In this document: piece after piece, positions 9,417-18,615 of the stretch
How positions within the stretch are numbered: the stretch's first letter is position 1
Layout of the letters: each line of letters starts with the position of its first letter
Assembly: GCA_050696075.1 (NCBI GenBank)
Contig: JBOGUF010000180.1
Location: forward strand, 1 to 64,000
Reading direction: 5' to 3'
DNA from: JBOGUF01 sp050696075
GTDB lineage: Bacteria; Chloroflexota; Chloroflexia; Thermomicrobiales; UBA6265
DNA length: 64,000 nucleotides
The notes under the pieces: generated by a model
What the model was told of the DNA's origin: nothing
Databases searched by the model: none
What the model saw: the letters and a program-made list of their open reading frames with translations, nothing else
Translations under genes and position numbers: made by a program

Positions 9417-10394
9417 GTGACCGACGACTCGACGCGGAGCGCACCCGTGGCGCCGCTCGAACCGACCGCCGCCGTCGATCTCCATTTGCACACGCTGGCC
9501 AGCGACGGCTTTTGGACGCCGGAAGCACTCATCGATCACCTCTGCCGTGAGGGATTTCGGGTGGTCTCGGTCTGCGACCACGACACCCAGCGTTCCGTCC
9601 TGGAAACGATGCGCCTCGGTCAAGCGCGCGGCATTTGCGTCATTCCCGGCGTCGAGGTGACCACGCGCTGGTCCGACCGCCAATGGCACATCCTGGTCTA
9701 CGGCATCCGGCCCGATCGCGGCGACCCGGCATCGGCGGCATTTCGGGCCGTGATGGAGGAACTCGACCACGACTTGCAGGCGATGGCGGAAGACGCCCGC
9801 CGCCGGCTCGTCGACTCCGGGCGGTTTCTGCCGTCGCTCCCCGAGATCGTGGCCGGGCGACCGATGTGGCCGTTCCACGTCCTCTCGGCGGCAATCAAAG
9901 ATGGGATCGTTAAGAACCTGACCGAGGCGGCGAACCTCGTCACGCAACTTGGCGGCGCGTTTTCGGCCGACGTGCCGTTGGAACGCGCGGTGAGCGCGGC
10001 CCACGAGGCCGGCGGCATGTGCGTTGTCGCCCACCCTGGACGCGGCGATTCGGTCGGCGCGTTGAGTGAGGCAGACCTCGATCGCATGCTGCTAACGATC
10101 CCGATCGACGGGCTGGAAGCGCACTACCGATCGTACTCCGACGACCAAACAGCCCTCTATCGCCGGCTGGCGGAGGAGCGCGGCCTGTTGGTCTCGTGCG
10201 GGTCCGATTCGCACGCGCCGAAGCAGCCGGTCAATCCCCGCCCGTGGCGGGCGGCATGGTGCGCGGAGTTGCTTGGCCGGCTGGGTATCGAGGTGGCGCC
10301 GTCCGAGCCGCCGACCTGGGCGCCGGGAATGCAGCCCGCCGGTGAACCGCCGGCGCCTGAGCCCGCGACTCCGGTCACGGCGGAATCGTCGTAA
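9417..10394 (+). CDS. PHP domain phosphoesterase-like protein
   Basis: The 325-residue protein has the PHP metal motifs in order: VDLHLHTLASDG (HxH), VCDHDTQ (DHD), IPGVEVTT (E), MCVVAHPGRG (H) and CGSDSHAPK (DxH). This is the set seen in small PHP proteins that hydrolyse 3',5'-bisphosphonucleotides or oligoribonucleotides. The GTG start follows AAGGAGG. The last 40 residues are Pro/Ala-rich and probably disordered. It converges on the response regulator gene. Confidence 0.88.
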   Translation: MTDDSTRSAPVAPLEPTAAVDLHLHTLASDGFWTPEALIDHLCREGFRVVSVCDHDTQRSVLETMRLGQARGICVIPGVEVTTRWSDRQWHILVYGIRPDRGDPASAAFRAVMEELDHDLQAMAEDARRRLVDSGRFLPSLPEIVAGRPMWPFHVLSAAIKDGIVKNLTEAANLVTQLGGAFSADVPLERAVSAAHEAGGMCVVAHPGRGDSVGALSEADLDRMLLTIPIDGLEAHYRSYSDDQTALYRRLAEERGLLVSCGSDSHAPKQPVNPRPWRAAWCAELLGRLGIEVAPSEPPTWAPGMQPAGEPPAPEPATPVTAESS

Positions 10395-10398
10395 GCGC

Positions 10399-10761
10399 TC
10401 AGGCCGGGACCGCGGCGCCGTTGTGGTTCGTCAAGACGTGGACCTTCTCGATGAGATCGGCGACATCGAACGGCTTGGCAAGAAAGGGGATGTCGGGATC
10501 GATCGGCCGCCGGACAGCGCTCATCAAAAGGATCGGGATGCGATCGGACCGTTTGCCCAGCCGCCGGGCCAAGGACAATCCATCCATCTTCGGCATCATC
10601 ACATCGGCAATGACCAGATCAGGCGGCGACCTCTCGATTGCTAACTCCGCTTGCAAGCCGTCGTAGGCCCGATCGACGTCGAAGCCCTCGTCCTGAAGAA
10701 TGTCCGCGATCAGTTCGACAATGAATCGTTCGTCATCGACGACCAGCACACTCTGTCCCAT
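10399..10761 (-). CDS. Single-domain response regulator (CheY-like)
   Basis: The 120-residue protein is a lone receiver domain. It has VLVVDDERF (acidic pair at 9-10), phosphoacceptor Asp53 in IADVMMPKMDG, Ser81 and Lys96 in FLAKPF. It has no output domain and no histidine kinase beside it, so it must act through protein partners encoded elsewhere. I start at MGQSVLVV because the longer in-frame version adds an unrelated Cys-rich leader. Confidence 0.9.
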   Translation of the reverse strand: MGQSVLVVDDERFIVELIADILQDEGFDVDRAYDGLQAELAIERSPPDLVIADVMMPKMDGLSLARRLGKRSDRIPILLMSAVRRPIDPDIPFLAKPFDVADLIEKVHVLTNHNGAAVPA

Positions 10762-10942
10762 ACACCACCCGCACTCCGGCCCGCACAATCAGCGGTTTGA
10801 TGCGAATTGCGCAAGTTTGATGCCCCGACCATCCGATCCTTGGTCTGGTTGCACCGTCGCCGCCCGTTTCCTGCCAATCTACGGCACAATTGACGATGCT
10901 ACGTTTCGCGATCCGCAAGAGATTAATGGCCGAGGAGGAAGC

Positions 10943-11572
10943 ATGGCGTTGACAGTGCAGACATTTTCAGGCGGGCCGATCGAGACGAACGCCTACCTGG
11001 TCATCGACGACGCGCGGGGCGATGCGCTGGTCGTCGACGCGCCACAAGACGTGGGCGACCGTATCCTCGATGCCGCTGAGCAAGCAGGCGCCCGCATCGG
11101 CCTGATCGTGATCACCCACGCGCATTGGGATCACATCGGCGACGCCGCCCAGCTACGCGAACGAACCGGGGCGCCACTCGCGGCGCATCCGCTGGCGACC
11201 GATCGCCTGGCGCGGCCCGGCAGCGCGGTCTTCGAGCTGGCGGAGCCGATCCGCCCCGTCACGCCCGACCGCTTGCTGCACGACGGCGACACGGTGCAGC
11301 TCGGCGACCACGAGTTGCGGGTGCTCCACCTGCCAGGGCACGATCCGGCGCACATCGTCCTCTACAGTGAGCCGGAGCGCATCTTCCTCGGCGGCGACGT
11401 CCTCTTCCCCGGTGGCCACGGCCGAGTCGATATCCCTGGGTCCGACCCGGCGACGATGAACGCGAGCTTGGCCCGACTGATCGATCTGCCGCCAGACGTC
11501 GTCGTCTACCCTGGTCACGGCGCGCCGACGACGATCGGCGCCGAACATTGGTTACAGGGGGTGCGCCGATGA
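10943..11572 (+). CDS. Metallo-beta-lactamase-fold hydrolase (glyoxalase II-like)
   Basis: The 209-residue protein has THAHWDH (58-64), then PGHDPAHI, GGDVLFPGGHGR and YPGHG, the complete metal-ligand set of glyoxalase II-type MBL hydrolases. It would hydrolyse thioesters or similar, but the substrate is unknown. The ATG at 10943 has GAGGAGGA seven bases upstream. Its stop overlaps the DinB gene by ATGA. Confidence 0.9.
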   Translation: MALTVQTFSGGPIETNAYLVIDDARGDALVVDAPQDVGDRILDAAEQAGARIGLIVITHAHWDHIGDAAQLRERTGAPLAAHPLATDRLARPGSAVFELAEPIRPVTPDRLLHDGDTVQLGDHELRVLHLPGHDPAHIVLYSEPERIFLGGDVLFPGGHGRVDIPGSDPATMNASLARLIDLPPDVVVYPGHGAPTTIGAEHWLQGVRR

Positions 11573-12042
11573 TTCCTTTCGCCGCGTCAGTCGAGCAAAG
11601 CCTGACGATCCTCGCCGAAGATGCCTTGCGCCAGTTGGAAGGTCTGCCGCCGGAGGTCTTGAACGACTGGCGACCGCGCGAAGACCTGGAGGACATCAAC
11701 ACCTTCTACGCGCTGGCCACCCACCTCGTTGGCTCCGGCGAGCATTGGGTGCTGCATGCGGCGGGTGGACGGCCCGTCGATCGGGATCGCCCGGCCGAGT
11801 TCCGCGCTCGTGGCTCGCTGGACGATCTGCGCGCCCGCTACGATCGCTGCCTCGCCGGCTGCCGCGAGGTCCTGGCCGGCATCACCGAGTCCGACCTGGC
11901 CCGCGACTCTCATCTGCCCGAACAACACGAGCGCTGGCGCACCGTCGCCGACTGCTTGGTTCATGCCGTGGAGCACACCGCGACCCACGTCGGCCATCTC
12001 CACATCCAGCGCCAGCTCTGGAACGCCGGACGTAAGGGTTGA
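11569..12042 (+). CDS. DinB family protein
   Basis: The 157-residue protein fits the DinB/YfiT four-helix metal-binding fold: an N-terminal helix with LTILAEDALRQLEGLP, a His in THLVGSGEHWVLH, and the C-terminal CLVHAVEHTATHVGHLHIQRQLW with HxxxH spacing for the metal site. Such proteins often act as thiol-dependent transferases. It is translationally coupled to the MBL hydrolase, so the two may handle a shared thiol conjugate (inference). Confidence 0.85.
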   Translation: MIPFAASVEQSLTILAEDALRQLEGLPPEVLNDWRPREDLEDINTFYALATHLVGSGEHWVLHAAGGRPVDRDRPAEFRARGSLDDLRARYDRCLAGCREVLAGITESDLARDSHLPEQHERWRTVADCLVHAVEHTATHVGHLHIQRQLWNAGRKG

Positions 12043-12073
12043 TGAGGTGGCCGGACGCAATGGGGAGGCGACG

Positions 12074-12502
12074 ATGCGCGCAAAGGTCACGCTCGACAGC
12101 ACGAATGCAGAAACAAAGGCCCACCCTGTCCGATCGCTCCAGCTTCACCGACGGTTCCTGTTGGCAGCGATTGCCGACGCCTCGCTCGTAGATGACATTC
12201 CCAACGGCGTCAATCTGTCGCTCGTGCCCACCGACGATCCCGCATTGGCCGAGCAGGAGATCGAACTGGGTTTGACGGCATTGCGTCAGGGACGAGATGT
12301 CTATTTCAAGCACATTCGCTTAGCGGACTTGCCCCATCCGCCGGTGGCCGATTCTCAACGCACCGCTGGATTGAAACGCACCGCCTACAACTGGGATGGC
12401 TCGATCCACTCGGTCGACGTCATGGACGACGAGGGGCACTGGCACAGTCTCGATCCCATCCAGGGCGAGCCCCCATTGGGCACCGATCATTCGTCCGACT
12501 GA
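12074..12502 (+). CDS. Conserved-looking hypothetical protein
   Basis: The 142-residue protein has a clear ribosome site (GGGGAGGCG) and follows the DinB gene by 31 bases. Its middle, IPNGVNLSLVPTDDPALAEQEIELGLTAL and then GRDVYFKHIR, resembles small DUF5647-type proteins in which a strand with a DDPxLAExN-like motif precedes an RDVxxxxV strand. That match is weak. No catalytic motif is visible. Confidence 0.6.
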   Translation: MRAKVTLDSTNAETKAHPVRSLQLHRRFLLAAIADASLVDDIPNGVNLSLVPTDDPALAEQEIELGLTALRQGRDVYFKHIRLADLPHPPVADSQRTAGLKRTAYNWDGSIHSVDVMDDEGHWHSLDPIQGEPPLGTDHSSD

Positions 12503-12511
12503 CGCCGTCCA

Positions 12512-13120
12512 CTACTCCCCCACTCCCTCTTCCAACCGGTCCTCGCGGTCGCGGGCGTAGAGGTAGAGACCGGCCATGAGAGCGAGGAGCGGCAGGATGA
12601 GACAGAAAGCGAGACCGAGGATCGCGGTGTCGGAGCGGTCGGAGCGGTTTGCCAACAGGAGGGCGACCGTCGCCATCACGACTAGGAGGGCCAGTGCCCC
12701 GAGCGCGCCAACCGGAGTGACGCAGCCGCGAGCGTTCGTGTTGATGTCTGGCCGGTTCGGATCCAGTGCGGGCGCCATTGCGCTGGCCAGCGCCTCGACC
12801 TCGGCCAGGCGCACATAGCCGAGCTTTCCCTGTTCCAAGCGAACGCGGACGTAGTCGGGCGGCGCATCCAAGTCCTCCAGGATGTCGAGTTCGGTCCCGG
12901 CGGGGACAATTTCGACGAGTCGAGAGGCGGCGTCGGCACGCTCGTAGACGCGCAGGCCCTCCGATGCGTGAAATGCGTCGACCAGGGTCGAACCGCAGGC
13001 GGCGCAGTAATAGTTCGTCACTGGGTTGAGGGCGGAGCAGAAGCCGCAATAGATCAGGGAGGGCCGGCCCGCGGCGTCGCGGCCGCGCTCGTCAGAGGCC
13101 TGGTGTTCAGAAGGCTGCAC
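12512..13120 (-). CDS. Zinc-ribbon, SH3-like membrane protein
   Basis: The 202-residue protein opens with a zinc ribbon (YCGFCSALNP...YYCAACGSTL, two CxxC pairs). A region with the feel of a bacterial SH3 domain follows (LRVYERADAASRLVEIVPAGTELDILED, then YVRVRLEQGKLGYVR). Two membrane segments close the protein (ALGALALLVVMATVALLLA and AILGLAFCLILPLLALMAGLYLYA). It is divergent from a second zinc-ribbon membrane protein, 165 bases away; the two probably share a control region. Function is unknown. Confidence 0.75.
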   Translation of the reverse strand: MQPSEHQASDERGRDAAGRPSLIYCGFCSALNPVTNYYCAACGSTLVDAFHASEGLRVYERADAASRLVEIVPAGTELDILEDLDAPPDYVRVRLEQGKLGYVRLAEVEALASAMAPALDPNRPDINTNARGCVTPVGALGALALLVVMATVALLLANRSDRSDTAILGLAFCLILPLLALMAGLYLYARDREDRLEEGVGE

Positions 13121-13284
13121 CGGTTCGATCCTCTGGTGGCTGTCGTCACTGGACGGTGCGCGCGCCCATCCAACGGCGCGCGGAACCGCCGCGACTGTAC
13201 CATAGCGGCGGGAACTTCCTTGACGGGCGCGCCGTGCCTCGTAGACTGGGGCGGGCGTTCGTACCCTACCTGGTGAGGTCGACC

Positions 13285-14124
13285 ATGGGCGACAACGGCG
13301 TGGCGTGCGGGCATTGCGGCGTGCTCAATGAGGCTGGCACGCAATTCTGCGTCGGTTGTGGCGTGCTGCTGGCTGCCTATCAATCGCCGTCCGGCGCGCG
13401 ATCGTCCGCGGTCGAGTCTCAGCCGGACGCGCCCATGCCGCAAGACGTGGCAGCGCCGCCGATACCTGGAGAACCCGAGCCGCCACCTGAGCCGGCCGCG
13501 GAGTCAGCGGCAGAACCCGCCGTCGCACGAGAACCTGAACCAGCCCCCGAAGAGAAAGACGTCGACGACGAGGCCCAAAGCGTCGACGACGTGTTCGGAT
13601 CGTTGTCGGAAGTCGATGATCGCCTGGTCAAAAGCGCATCCGTGCCAACCGATTCGACACCCATGGGTCCGCAACCCGATGTCCCCGGCGAAGCGCCGGC
13701 GGCGAGGCCGCGGTTGGACGCGGACGATGCGATACCACCTGCCGCATCCGACGAATCAATAGATGCAGTCGGACGACAAGAGACTACGACCGGACCGATC
13801 GACATCGAATCGCGGCCGTTGGACGTACCGGCTCGCCCCATCACACCTCCATTCCAACCACCCTCCTCGCGCTGGGACACCTCCGAACAGGGCCAGGGCG
13901 CCTTCGGGGTGCCGGGACAACGTGTGAGCACGATCCCGCCCCAGACGCTGGTCGTGATCGGCGGCGCGCTGATCCTTGCGTCGTGCGTCCTCACACCGTT
14001 CGCCTCGGTGGTCGATCTGCCGTTCATCTTCGAGGGGCCGATGTGGTGCGCCTTCCCGGTCGGCGTGATCGTCCTTGTAATCGGCTTGATCCAGCTCGCC
14101 TCACGGCGGCCAAATCGGTTCTGA
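13285..14124 (+). CDS. Zinc-ribbon membrane protein with acidic, Pro-rich linker
   Basis: The 279-residue protein starts at ATG 13285 with CGHCGVLNEAGTQFCVGCG, a rubredoxin-like double-CxxC ribbon. A long Pro/Glu/Asp-rich, low-complexity stretch (about residues 40-210) follows, then two membrane segments (LVVIGGALILASCVLTPF and WCAFPVGVIVLVIGLIQLA). The linker is probably disordered and places the ribbon away from the membrane. The divergent neighbour has the same ribbon and membrane ingredients. Role unknown. Confidence 0.75.
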   Translation: MGDNGVACGHCGVLNEAGTQFCVGCGVLLAAYQSPSGARSSAVESQPDAPMPQDVAAPPIPGEPEPPPEPAAESAAEPAVAREPEPAPEEKDVDDEAQSVDDVFGSLSEVDDRLVKSASVPTDSTPMGPQPDVPGEAPAARPRLDADDAIPPAASDESIDAVGRQETTTGPIDIESRPLDVPARPITPPFQPPSSRWDTSEQGQGAFGVPGQRVSTIPPQTLVVIGGALILASCVLTPFASVVDLPFIFEGPMWCAFPVGVIVLVIGLIQLASRRPNRF

Positions 14125-14145
14125 GCGCCTCGCCTGTCCGATCAA

Positions 14146-14174
14146 TTGACATCGTCGTGGATGCTCTCCATTAT
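14146..14174 (+). promoter_or_regulatory. Promoter candidate for the LuxR-type regulator
   Basis: A perfect -35 TTGACA (14146-14151), a 17-base spacer and CATTAT (14169-14174, four of six) lie 42 bases before the start codon. This is the best sigma-70-like match in the window. Confidence 0.5.
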
Positions 14175-14215
14175 GCGACGACGCGACCGAAGTACGATGA
14201 CGTGATGCGTCGGGC

Positions 14216-16798
14216 ATGGCAACCATGTCTACTGAACCGACCAAACTCCCACCATCCCCATCCGCGCCGCCGCGGCCGGGTCGTTCCCACGCGCTCGGCA
14301 CCCAACTGCCACTCCCATTGACGCCGATCGTCGGCCGGCTGCGCGAATTCGACGCAGTGCGGCGTCTGCTCGCGCGGCCGGACGTCCGACTCCTGACGCT
14401 GACCGGGCCGGCGGGCGTGGGCAAGACACGCTTGGCGCTCGAAGTTGCGGCCGACCTGGAGCAAGCCCAGGCCTATGCCGACGGCATCACATACGTCGGG
14501 CTGGGAGGGGCGCAGGATCCCGCGCTGGTGGCGATGACGATCGCCTCGAGCCTCGACGTCCTCCAGGATGCCGGGCAAGCGATTGCGATCAGCCTCGAAT
14601 TGGCGCTGCGTGACCACGAAGGGCTTATCCTGCTCGACAACTTCGAGCACGTGCTCGACGCCGCGCCGCTCTTGACGACCCTCCTGTCGAACTGTCCGGG
14701 CGTCACCCTGCTCGTCACAAGCCGGGAGCGCCTGCGCCTATCGGGTGAGTACGAATACCCCGTGCCGACGCTGGACCTGCCGCGTTCGACACGACCGGAA
14801 ACGGTAGCCAACGTGACCCAAAGCGATGCCGCGATGCTCTTCATCGCGCGCGCCCAGGCGGTCACTCCCGACTTCGTCCTCACCGACGCCAGCGCGACCG
14901 TGGTCGCCGAAATCTGCCGCCGGCTCGACGGCTTGCCGCTTGCGATCGAACTTGCCGCGGCCAGACTCAAGATCCTGCCGCTCGGTCCTTTGCTCGACCG
15001 CCTTGAACGCCGGTTGCCGCTCTTGACCGGTGGAGGACGGGATTTACCCGCGCGCCTGCGCACAATGCGCGACGCCATCGCCTGGAGCTATGACCTCCTT
15101 TCCGCGGAGGAGCAGGCGCTCTGCCGGCGGTTGTCGATCTTCGCCGGCGGCTTCAGCCTCGACGACGCCGAAATCGTGGCGGAAGAGCTTGCCCCGATCG
15201 GAGAGAGGGGCGGCAGGCGGGAGGCGGAAGATGACGGCGAATCCACCTTCCTCCTTCCGCCTACCGCCTCCGTGCTCGACCTTATCAGCTCGTTGATTGA
15301 GAAGAGCTTGGTGCGGCATAAGGGCGGCGGGACGGAACAGGCGCGTTTCGACATGTTGGAGACGGTGCGGGAGTTCGCTGGCGAGCGGCTGGCGGCGGCG
15401 GCGGAAGATGCCGCGGCGCGGCGACGCCACGCGGCGTGGGCGCTGACCCTCGCCGAGGCGGCCGACATTGCGCTGACCGGTCCCGATCAACTCACCTGGC
15501 TCCGGCGATTGGAAGCCGAACATGACAATCTGCGCGCCGCGCTCGGGTGGGCGATCGAGTCGGGTGAGGCGGAGATCGCGCTGCGTCTCGTTGGGGTGCT
15601 GTGGCGGTTCTGGGCCTACCACGGTTACTACGCCGAGGGTCGGATGTGGGCGGAACGCGCGCTGGACGCGCCCGGAGACGCGCCACCAGCGGTCCGCGCG
15701 AAAGCACTGCACCACGTCGGCAACCTAGCCCTCGATCTGGGCGACCTCGCGCTCGCGCGCGCCTCGTACGAAGCGGGGCACACCATCCGCCGCGAACTCG
15801 GCGACCCATTGGCCATCGCCATCTCGCTCAACGGGCTCGGTCTCATGGCGTTCTACGAGGGTGCTTACGACGAAGCGCGTCGGCTCCACACCGCGGCCCA
15901 CGCCATCCGCCGCGAGCATGGCGACCGTCAAGGGCTCGGCAACTCGCTCAGCAATCTCGGCGACGTCGCCACCGCGACCGGCGACTTCCCGCGGGCCCAC
16001 GAACTGCAGGAGGAGTCGCTCGCCGTTCGCCGTTCGCTTGGCGACACCAACGCCGTCGCCTATTCGACGTTCAACCTGGGCGAGCTCTCGGCCGCCGAGG
16101 GTCGCGAGGCGGAAGCACGCGACCTGTTCGAGCAGGCCTTAGCGGCGTTCATCGAGACGGGCGATCGGCTCGGCGTCGCGTACGCTCGCTGCGAGCTTGG
16201 CCGGCTGGCGACCCGTCGGCGCGACGCGCACACGGCCGCCACGGTGCTCTCGGACGCGCTCACCATCCGCCATGAGCTCGGCGACCGGCGCGGCGTCGCG
16301 GAGTGCCTGGAGGGCTTGGCCGAGGTCGCGACTGTCTCCGGCCAAGCGCTGGTCGGCGTCGAGCTCTTCGCCGCCGCCGCCGCGCTGCGCACGACCATCG
16401 GCATTCCGATCCGTCCTTTCGACCGCGGCCGGCACGATCGAGCCGTGTCGCGTGCCCGTCATGTCGTTTCGTCCGAGGCCGCCGATCGAGCCTGGGCGGC
16501 GGGGCAGGCGCTGACGGTGGACCAGGCCAGCGCCCGCGCGCTGGTGCTCAGCGCGACGATTATGGATGCGCCACACGCGCGGAAATCGCCGGCTGCCGCG
16601 CCCATTGGCGGGCTCTCCGCACGCGAACGAGAGGTGCTGCGCCTCATCGCGACGGGCCGCTCGAGCCGAGAGATTGCTGAGAATCTCTTCATCGCCAAGC
16701 GCACCGTCGACATCCACGCCTCGAACATTCTGAGCAAGCTCGGACTGTCGTCCCGCGCCGAAGCGGTCGCCTTCGCCGTGCGGAACGGACTAGCCTGA
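14216..16798 (+). CDS. LuxR-family regulator with NB-ATPase and TPR domains
   Basis: The 860-residue protein is a STAND-type ATPase regulator. After a Pro-rich N-terminus come the Walker A GPAGVGKT (64-71), the Walker B-like [18 protein letters not shown] and [13 protein letters not shown] of the NB-ARC module, and a winged-helix region. TPR repeats run from about 440 to 740 ([34 protein letters not shown]). The C-terminal LuxR helix-turn-helix is [18 protein letters not shown]...[22 protein letters not shown]. Sensing by the TPRs would trigger ATP-dependent oligomerisation and DNA binding. Residues about 330-350 are encoded by a palindromic 7-base repeat insert (15209-15269). Confidence 0.92.
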   Translation: MATMSTEPTKLPPSPSAPPRPGRSHALGTQLPLPLTPIVGRLREFDAVRRLLARPDVRLLTLTGPAGVGKTRLALEVAADLEQAQAYADGITYVGLGGAQDPALVAMTIASSLDVLQDAGQAIAISLELALRDHEGLILLDNFEHVLDAAPLLTTLLSNCPGVTLLVTSRERLRLSGEYEYPVPTLDLPRSTRPETVANVTQSDAAMLFIARAQAVTPDFVLTDASATVVAEICRRLDGLPLAIELAAARLKILPLGPLLDRLERRLPLLTGGGRDLPARLRTMRDAIAWSYDLLSAEEQALCRRLSIFAGGFSLDDAEIVAEELAPIGERGGRREAEDDGESTFLLPPTASVLDLISSLIEKSLVRHKGGGTEQARFDMLETVREFAGERLAAAAEDAAARRRHAAWALTLAEAADIALTGPDQLTWLRRLEAEHDNLRAALGWAIESGEAEIALRLVGVLWRFWAYHGYYAEGRMWAERALDAPGDAPPAVRAKALHHVGNLALDLGDLALARASYEAGHTIRRELGDPLAIAISLNGLGLMAFYEGAYDEARRLHTAAHAIRREHGDRQGLGNSLSNLGDVATATGDFPRAHELQEESLAVRRSLGDTNAVAYSTFNLGELSAAEGREAEARDLFEQALAAFIETGDRLGVAYARCELGRLATRRRDAHTAATVLSDALTIRHELGDRRGVAECLEGLAEVATVSGQALVGVELFAAAAALRTTIGIPIRPFDRGRHDRAVSRARHVVSSEAADRAWAAGQALTVDQASARALVLSATIMDAPHARKSPAAAPIGGLSAREREVLRLIATGRSSREIAENLFIAKRTVDIHASNILSKLGLSSRAEAVAFAVRNGLA
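15209..15269. repeat. Palindromic heptamer insert inside the LuxR-type gene
   Basis: The left side is GGCGGCA, GGCGGGA, GGCGGAA; the right side is TTCCGCC, TACCGCC. AGGCGGGAGGCGGAAG (15215-15230) pairs with CTTCCGCCTACCGCCT (15254-15269) with one mismatch. The insert stays in frame and encodes a charged [13 protein letters not shown] loop absent from the usual domain pattern. Confidence 0.6.
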
Positions 16799-16808
16799 AA
16801 CGGCGCTG

Positions 16809-18485
16809 CTAGAACCCAGCGGCTATGCCTTCGACACGTGGATCAGAGCCGCCGGCCAGGACGCGTGTGTTCGGGTCGCGGGCAATAACCTGAGCCGAAC
16901 CGCCGCCGTGCCAGGGGCCGAGACGGCTGACATGGTGTCTCCGCGCTTCAAGCCCGCTGATGATGTCGTCGCCTAATCGGCCCTCTATCCGCAACTCGAA
17001 CGGGTTGTCGATCGTGCTAGGGTCGGTGCCGGGCCAGCTCGTCCAGCGCGGGGCGTCGATGGCCGCTTGGACGTCGAGGCCGCCATCGATCAGGCTGGTG
17101 ATGACTTGCAGGTTCCACTGCGGTTGGCCGTCGCCGCCCGGCGTGCCGCCGACGAGGACCGGCGTGCCGTCCGGGTCGGCGATCAGGTAGCAATTGAGCG
17201 TGTGCATCGTCTTCTTGCCGGGGGCGTAGACGTTCGGATGCCCGTCTTGGAGCGTGAACCCTCGCCCGACCCGGTTGTTGAGGACGATGCCGGCGCCGTC
17301 GACCACGACGCCGCTGCCGAAGTTGCTGGAGACCGATTGGATGAGCGAAACCATCATCCCGTCGCGATCGACGACGCAGAGGTAGGTCGTGTCGCCGTCG
17401 GCATGGTCGCCCGCCGGCACGTCGTCCGCGGCGCGCTCTGGGTCAATCCGCGCGTATCGACCGGCCGCCCATTCCTTCGAGAGGAGCTTGTCGAGCGGCG
17501 TGTCGACGAATCTCGGGTCGCCGCAGTACCCCAAGCGGTCGGCGTAGGCGAGCTTTTTCGCCTCGGCCAGCAGATGCACGCCCGCCGCCGAATAGGGATC
17601 GATCGCCGCCAGGTCGGCCTGCTCGGCGATGCTGAGCGCACCGAGCAGGATGATGCCCTGGGTTGGCAGTGCGGTTTGGTAAACGGTGTAGCCGCGATAG
17701 GTGGTCTCGATTGGCGCCGATATTTCCGTGGCATGACTCGCCAGGTCGTCGACGGTCATCGCGCCGCCGTTGGCGGTCATGTACGCCTCTATGCGGCCGG
17801 CGATCTCTCCCCGATAGAACGCGTCGCGCCCCTCGGCGGCGATTTGCCGGAGGGTGCGCGCGAGATCGGGTTGGCGGAGGATCGTCCCCACGCGCGGCGG
17901 CTCGCCGCCGGGGAGGAAGACTTCAGCCGACGCCGGAAACTGTTCGAGCAGGTCCTGGCTGTTCGCGATCGCGCCTGCTCCGTCGCGCGTCAGCGGGTAG
18001 CCGTTGCCGGCGTACCAAATCGCCCGCTCCGCCAATTCGGCAAAGGGGCGAACGCCGAAGCGTTCGAGCATGGCGAAATAGGCGTCGACCATCCCCGGCA
18101 CACCAACCGCCAGCGGACCGCGATAGGGCATGTGTGTGCCGCCCGCGTCACCATTGGCCCGCATCAGGTCGATGCTGGCGCCGCGGGGCGAGATGCCGCT
18201 ACCGTGGATGGCGACCGTCTCGCCACCGCCGCTCCTGGCCGGAGCGTGAACGACAGCGAAGAGGTCCCCGCCGAGACCGCACATCTCCGGCATGACGACG
18301 GCCGCGACCAACCCCGCGGCAACGGCGGCGTCAACCGCATTGCCGCCGTTTTCCAGCGTGGCAACGCCGGCCCTCGTGATTAGCGGGTGGGCGCTGGCCA
18401 CCATGCCGCCGTCGGCGAAGACCGGCGCCTCGCGGCGGCGCGGCCAGCAGGTGTCGATCTGTTCCGATCCTGGGAACCCGAGCAT
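16809..18485 (-). CDS. Gamma-glutamyltransferase family hydrolase
   Basis: The 558-residue Ntn-hydrolase precursor would be cut into two subunits before the nucleophilic Thr of GDTTYLCVVD (Thr366 or Thr367). Family landmarks include GGMVASAHPLITRAG, GGNAVDAAVAAGL, MCGLGGDLFAVV, a GSGISPRGAS region, QSVSSNFGSGVVV, LNNRVGRGF and GGTPGGDGQPQWNLQV. It has no clear signal peptide, so the glutathione- or acylase-type role would be cytoplasmic. I start at ATG 18485 (MLGFPGSEQ) after AAAGGA; the longer form would overlap the ABC gene's promoter region. Divergent from the ABC transporter gene. Confidence 0.9.
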   Translation of the reverse strand: MLGFPGSEQIDTCWPRRREAPVFADGGMVASAHPLITRAGVATLENGGNAVDAAVAAGLVAAVVMPEMCGLGGDLFAVVHAPARSGGGETVAIHGSGISPRGASIDLMRANGDAGGTHMPYRGPLAVGVPGMVDAYFAMLERFGVRPFAELAERAIWYAGNGYPLTRDGAGAIANSQDLLEQFPASAEVFLPGGEPPRVGTILRQPDLARTLRQIAAEGRDAFYRGEIAGRIEAYMTANGGAMTVDDLASHATEISAPIETTYRGYTVYQTALPTQGIILLGALSIAEQADLAAIDPYSAAGVHLLAEAKKLAYADRLGYCGDPRFVDTPLDKLLSKEWAAGRYARIDPERAADDVPAGDHADGDTTYLCVVDRDGMMVSLIQSVSSNFGSGVVVDGAGIVLNNRVGRGFTLQDGHPNVYAPGKKTMHTLNCYLIADPDGTPVLVGGTPGGDGQPQWNLQVITSLIDGGLDVQAAIDAPRWTSWPGTDPSTIDNPFELRIEGRLGDDIISGLEARRHHVSRLGPWHGGGSAQVIARDPNTRVLAGGSDPRVEGIAAGF

Positions 18486-18615
18486 GAGATGGTGGATCCT
18501 TTCACAGCGTGCAACGCGTCGAATCGCACGCAGGGTACCGCCACCACGATCTTCGCGCCACCGCGTTGCCAGCCGGCGTTGGTCCGCCAGATCGTCCAAG
18601 TGCTACGCTGGCGGC

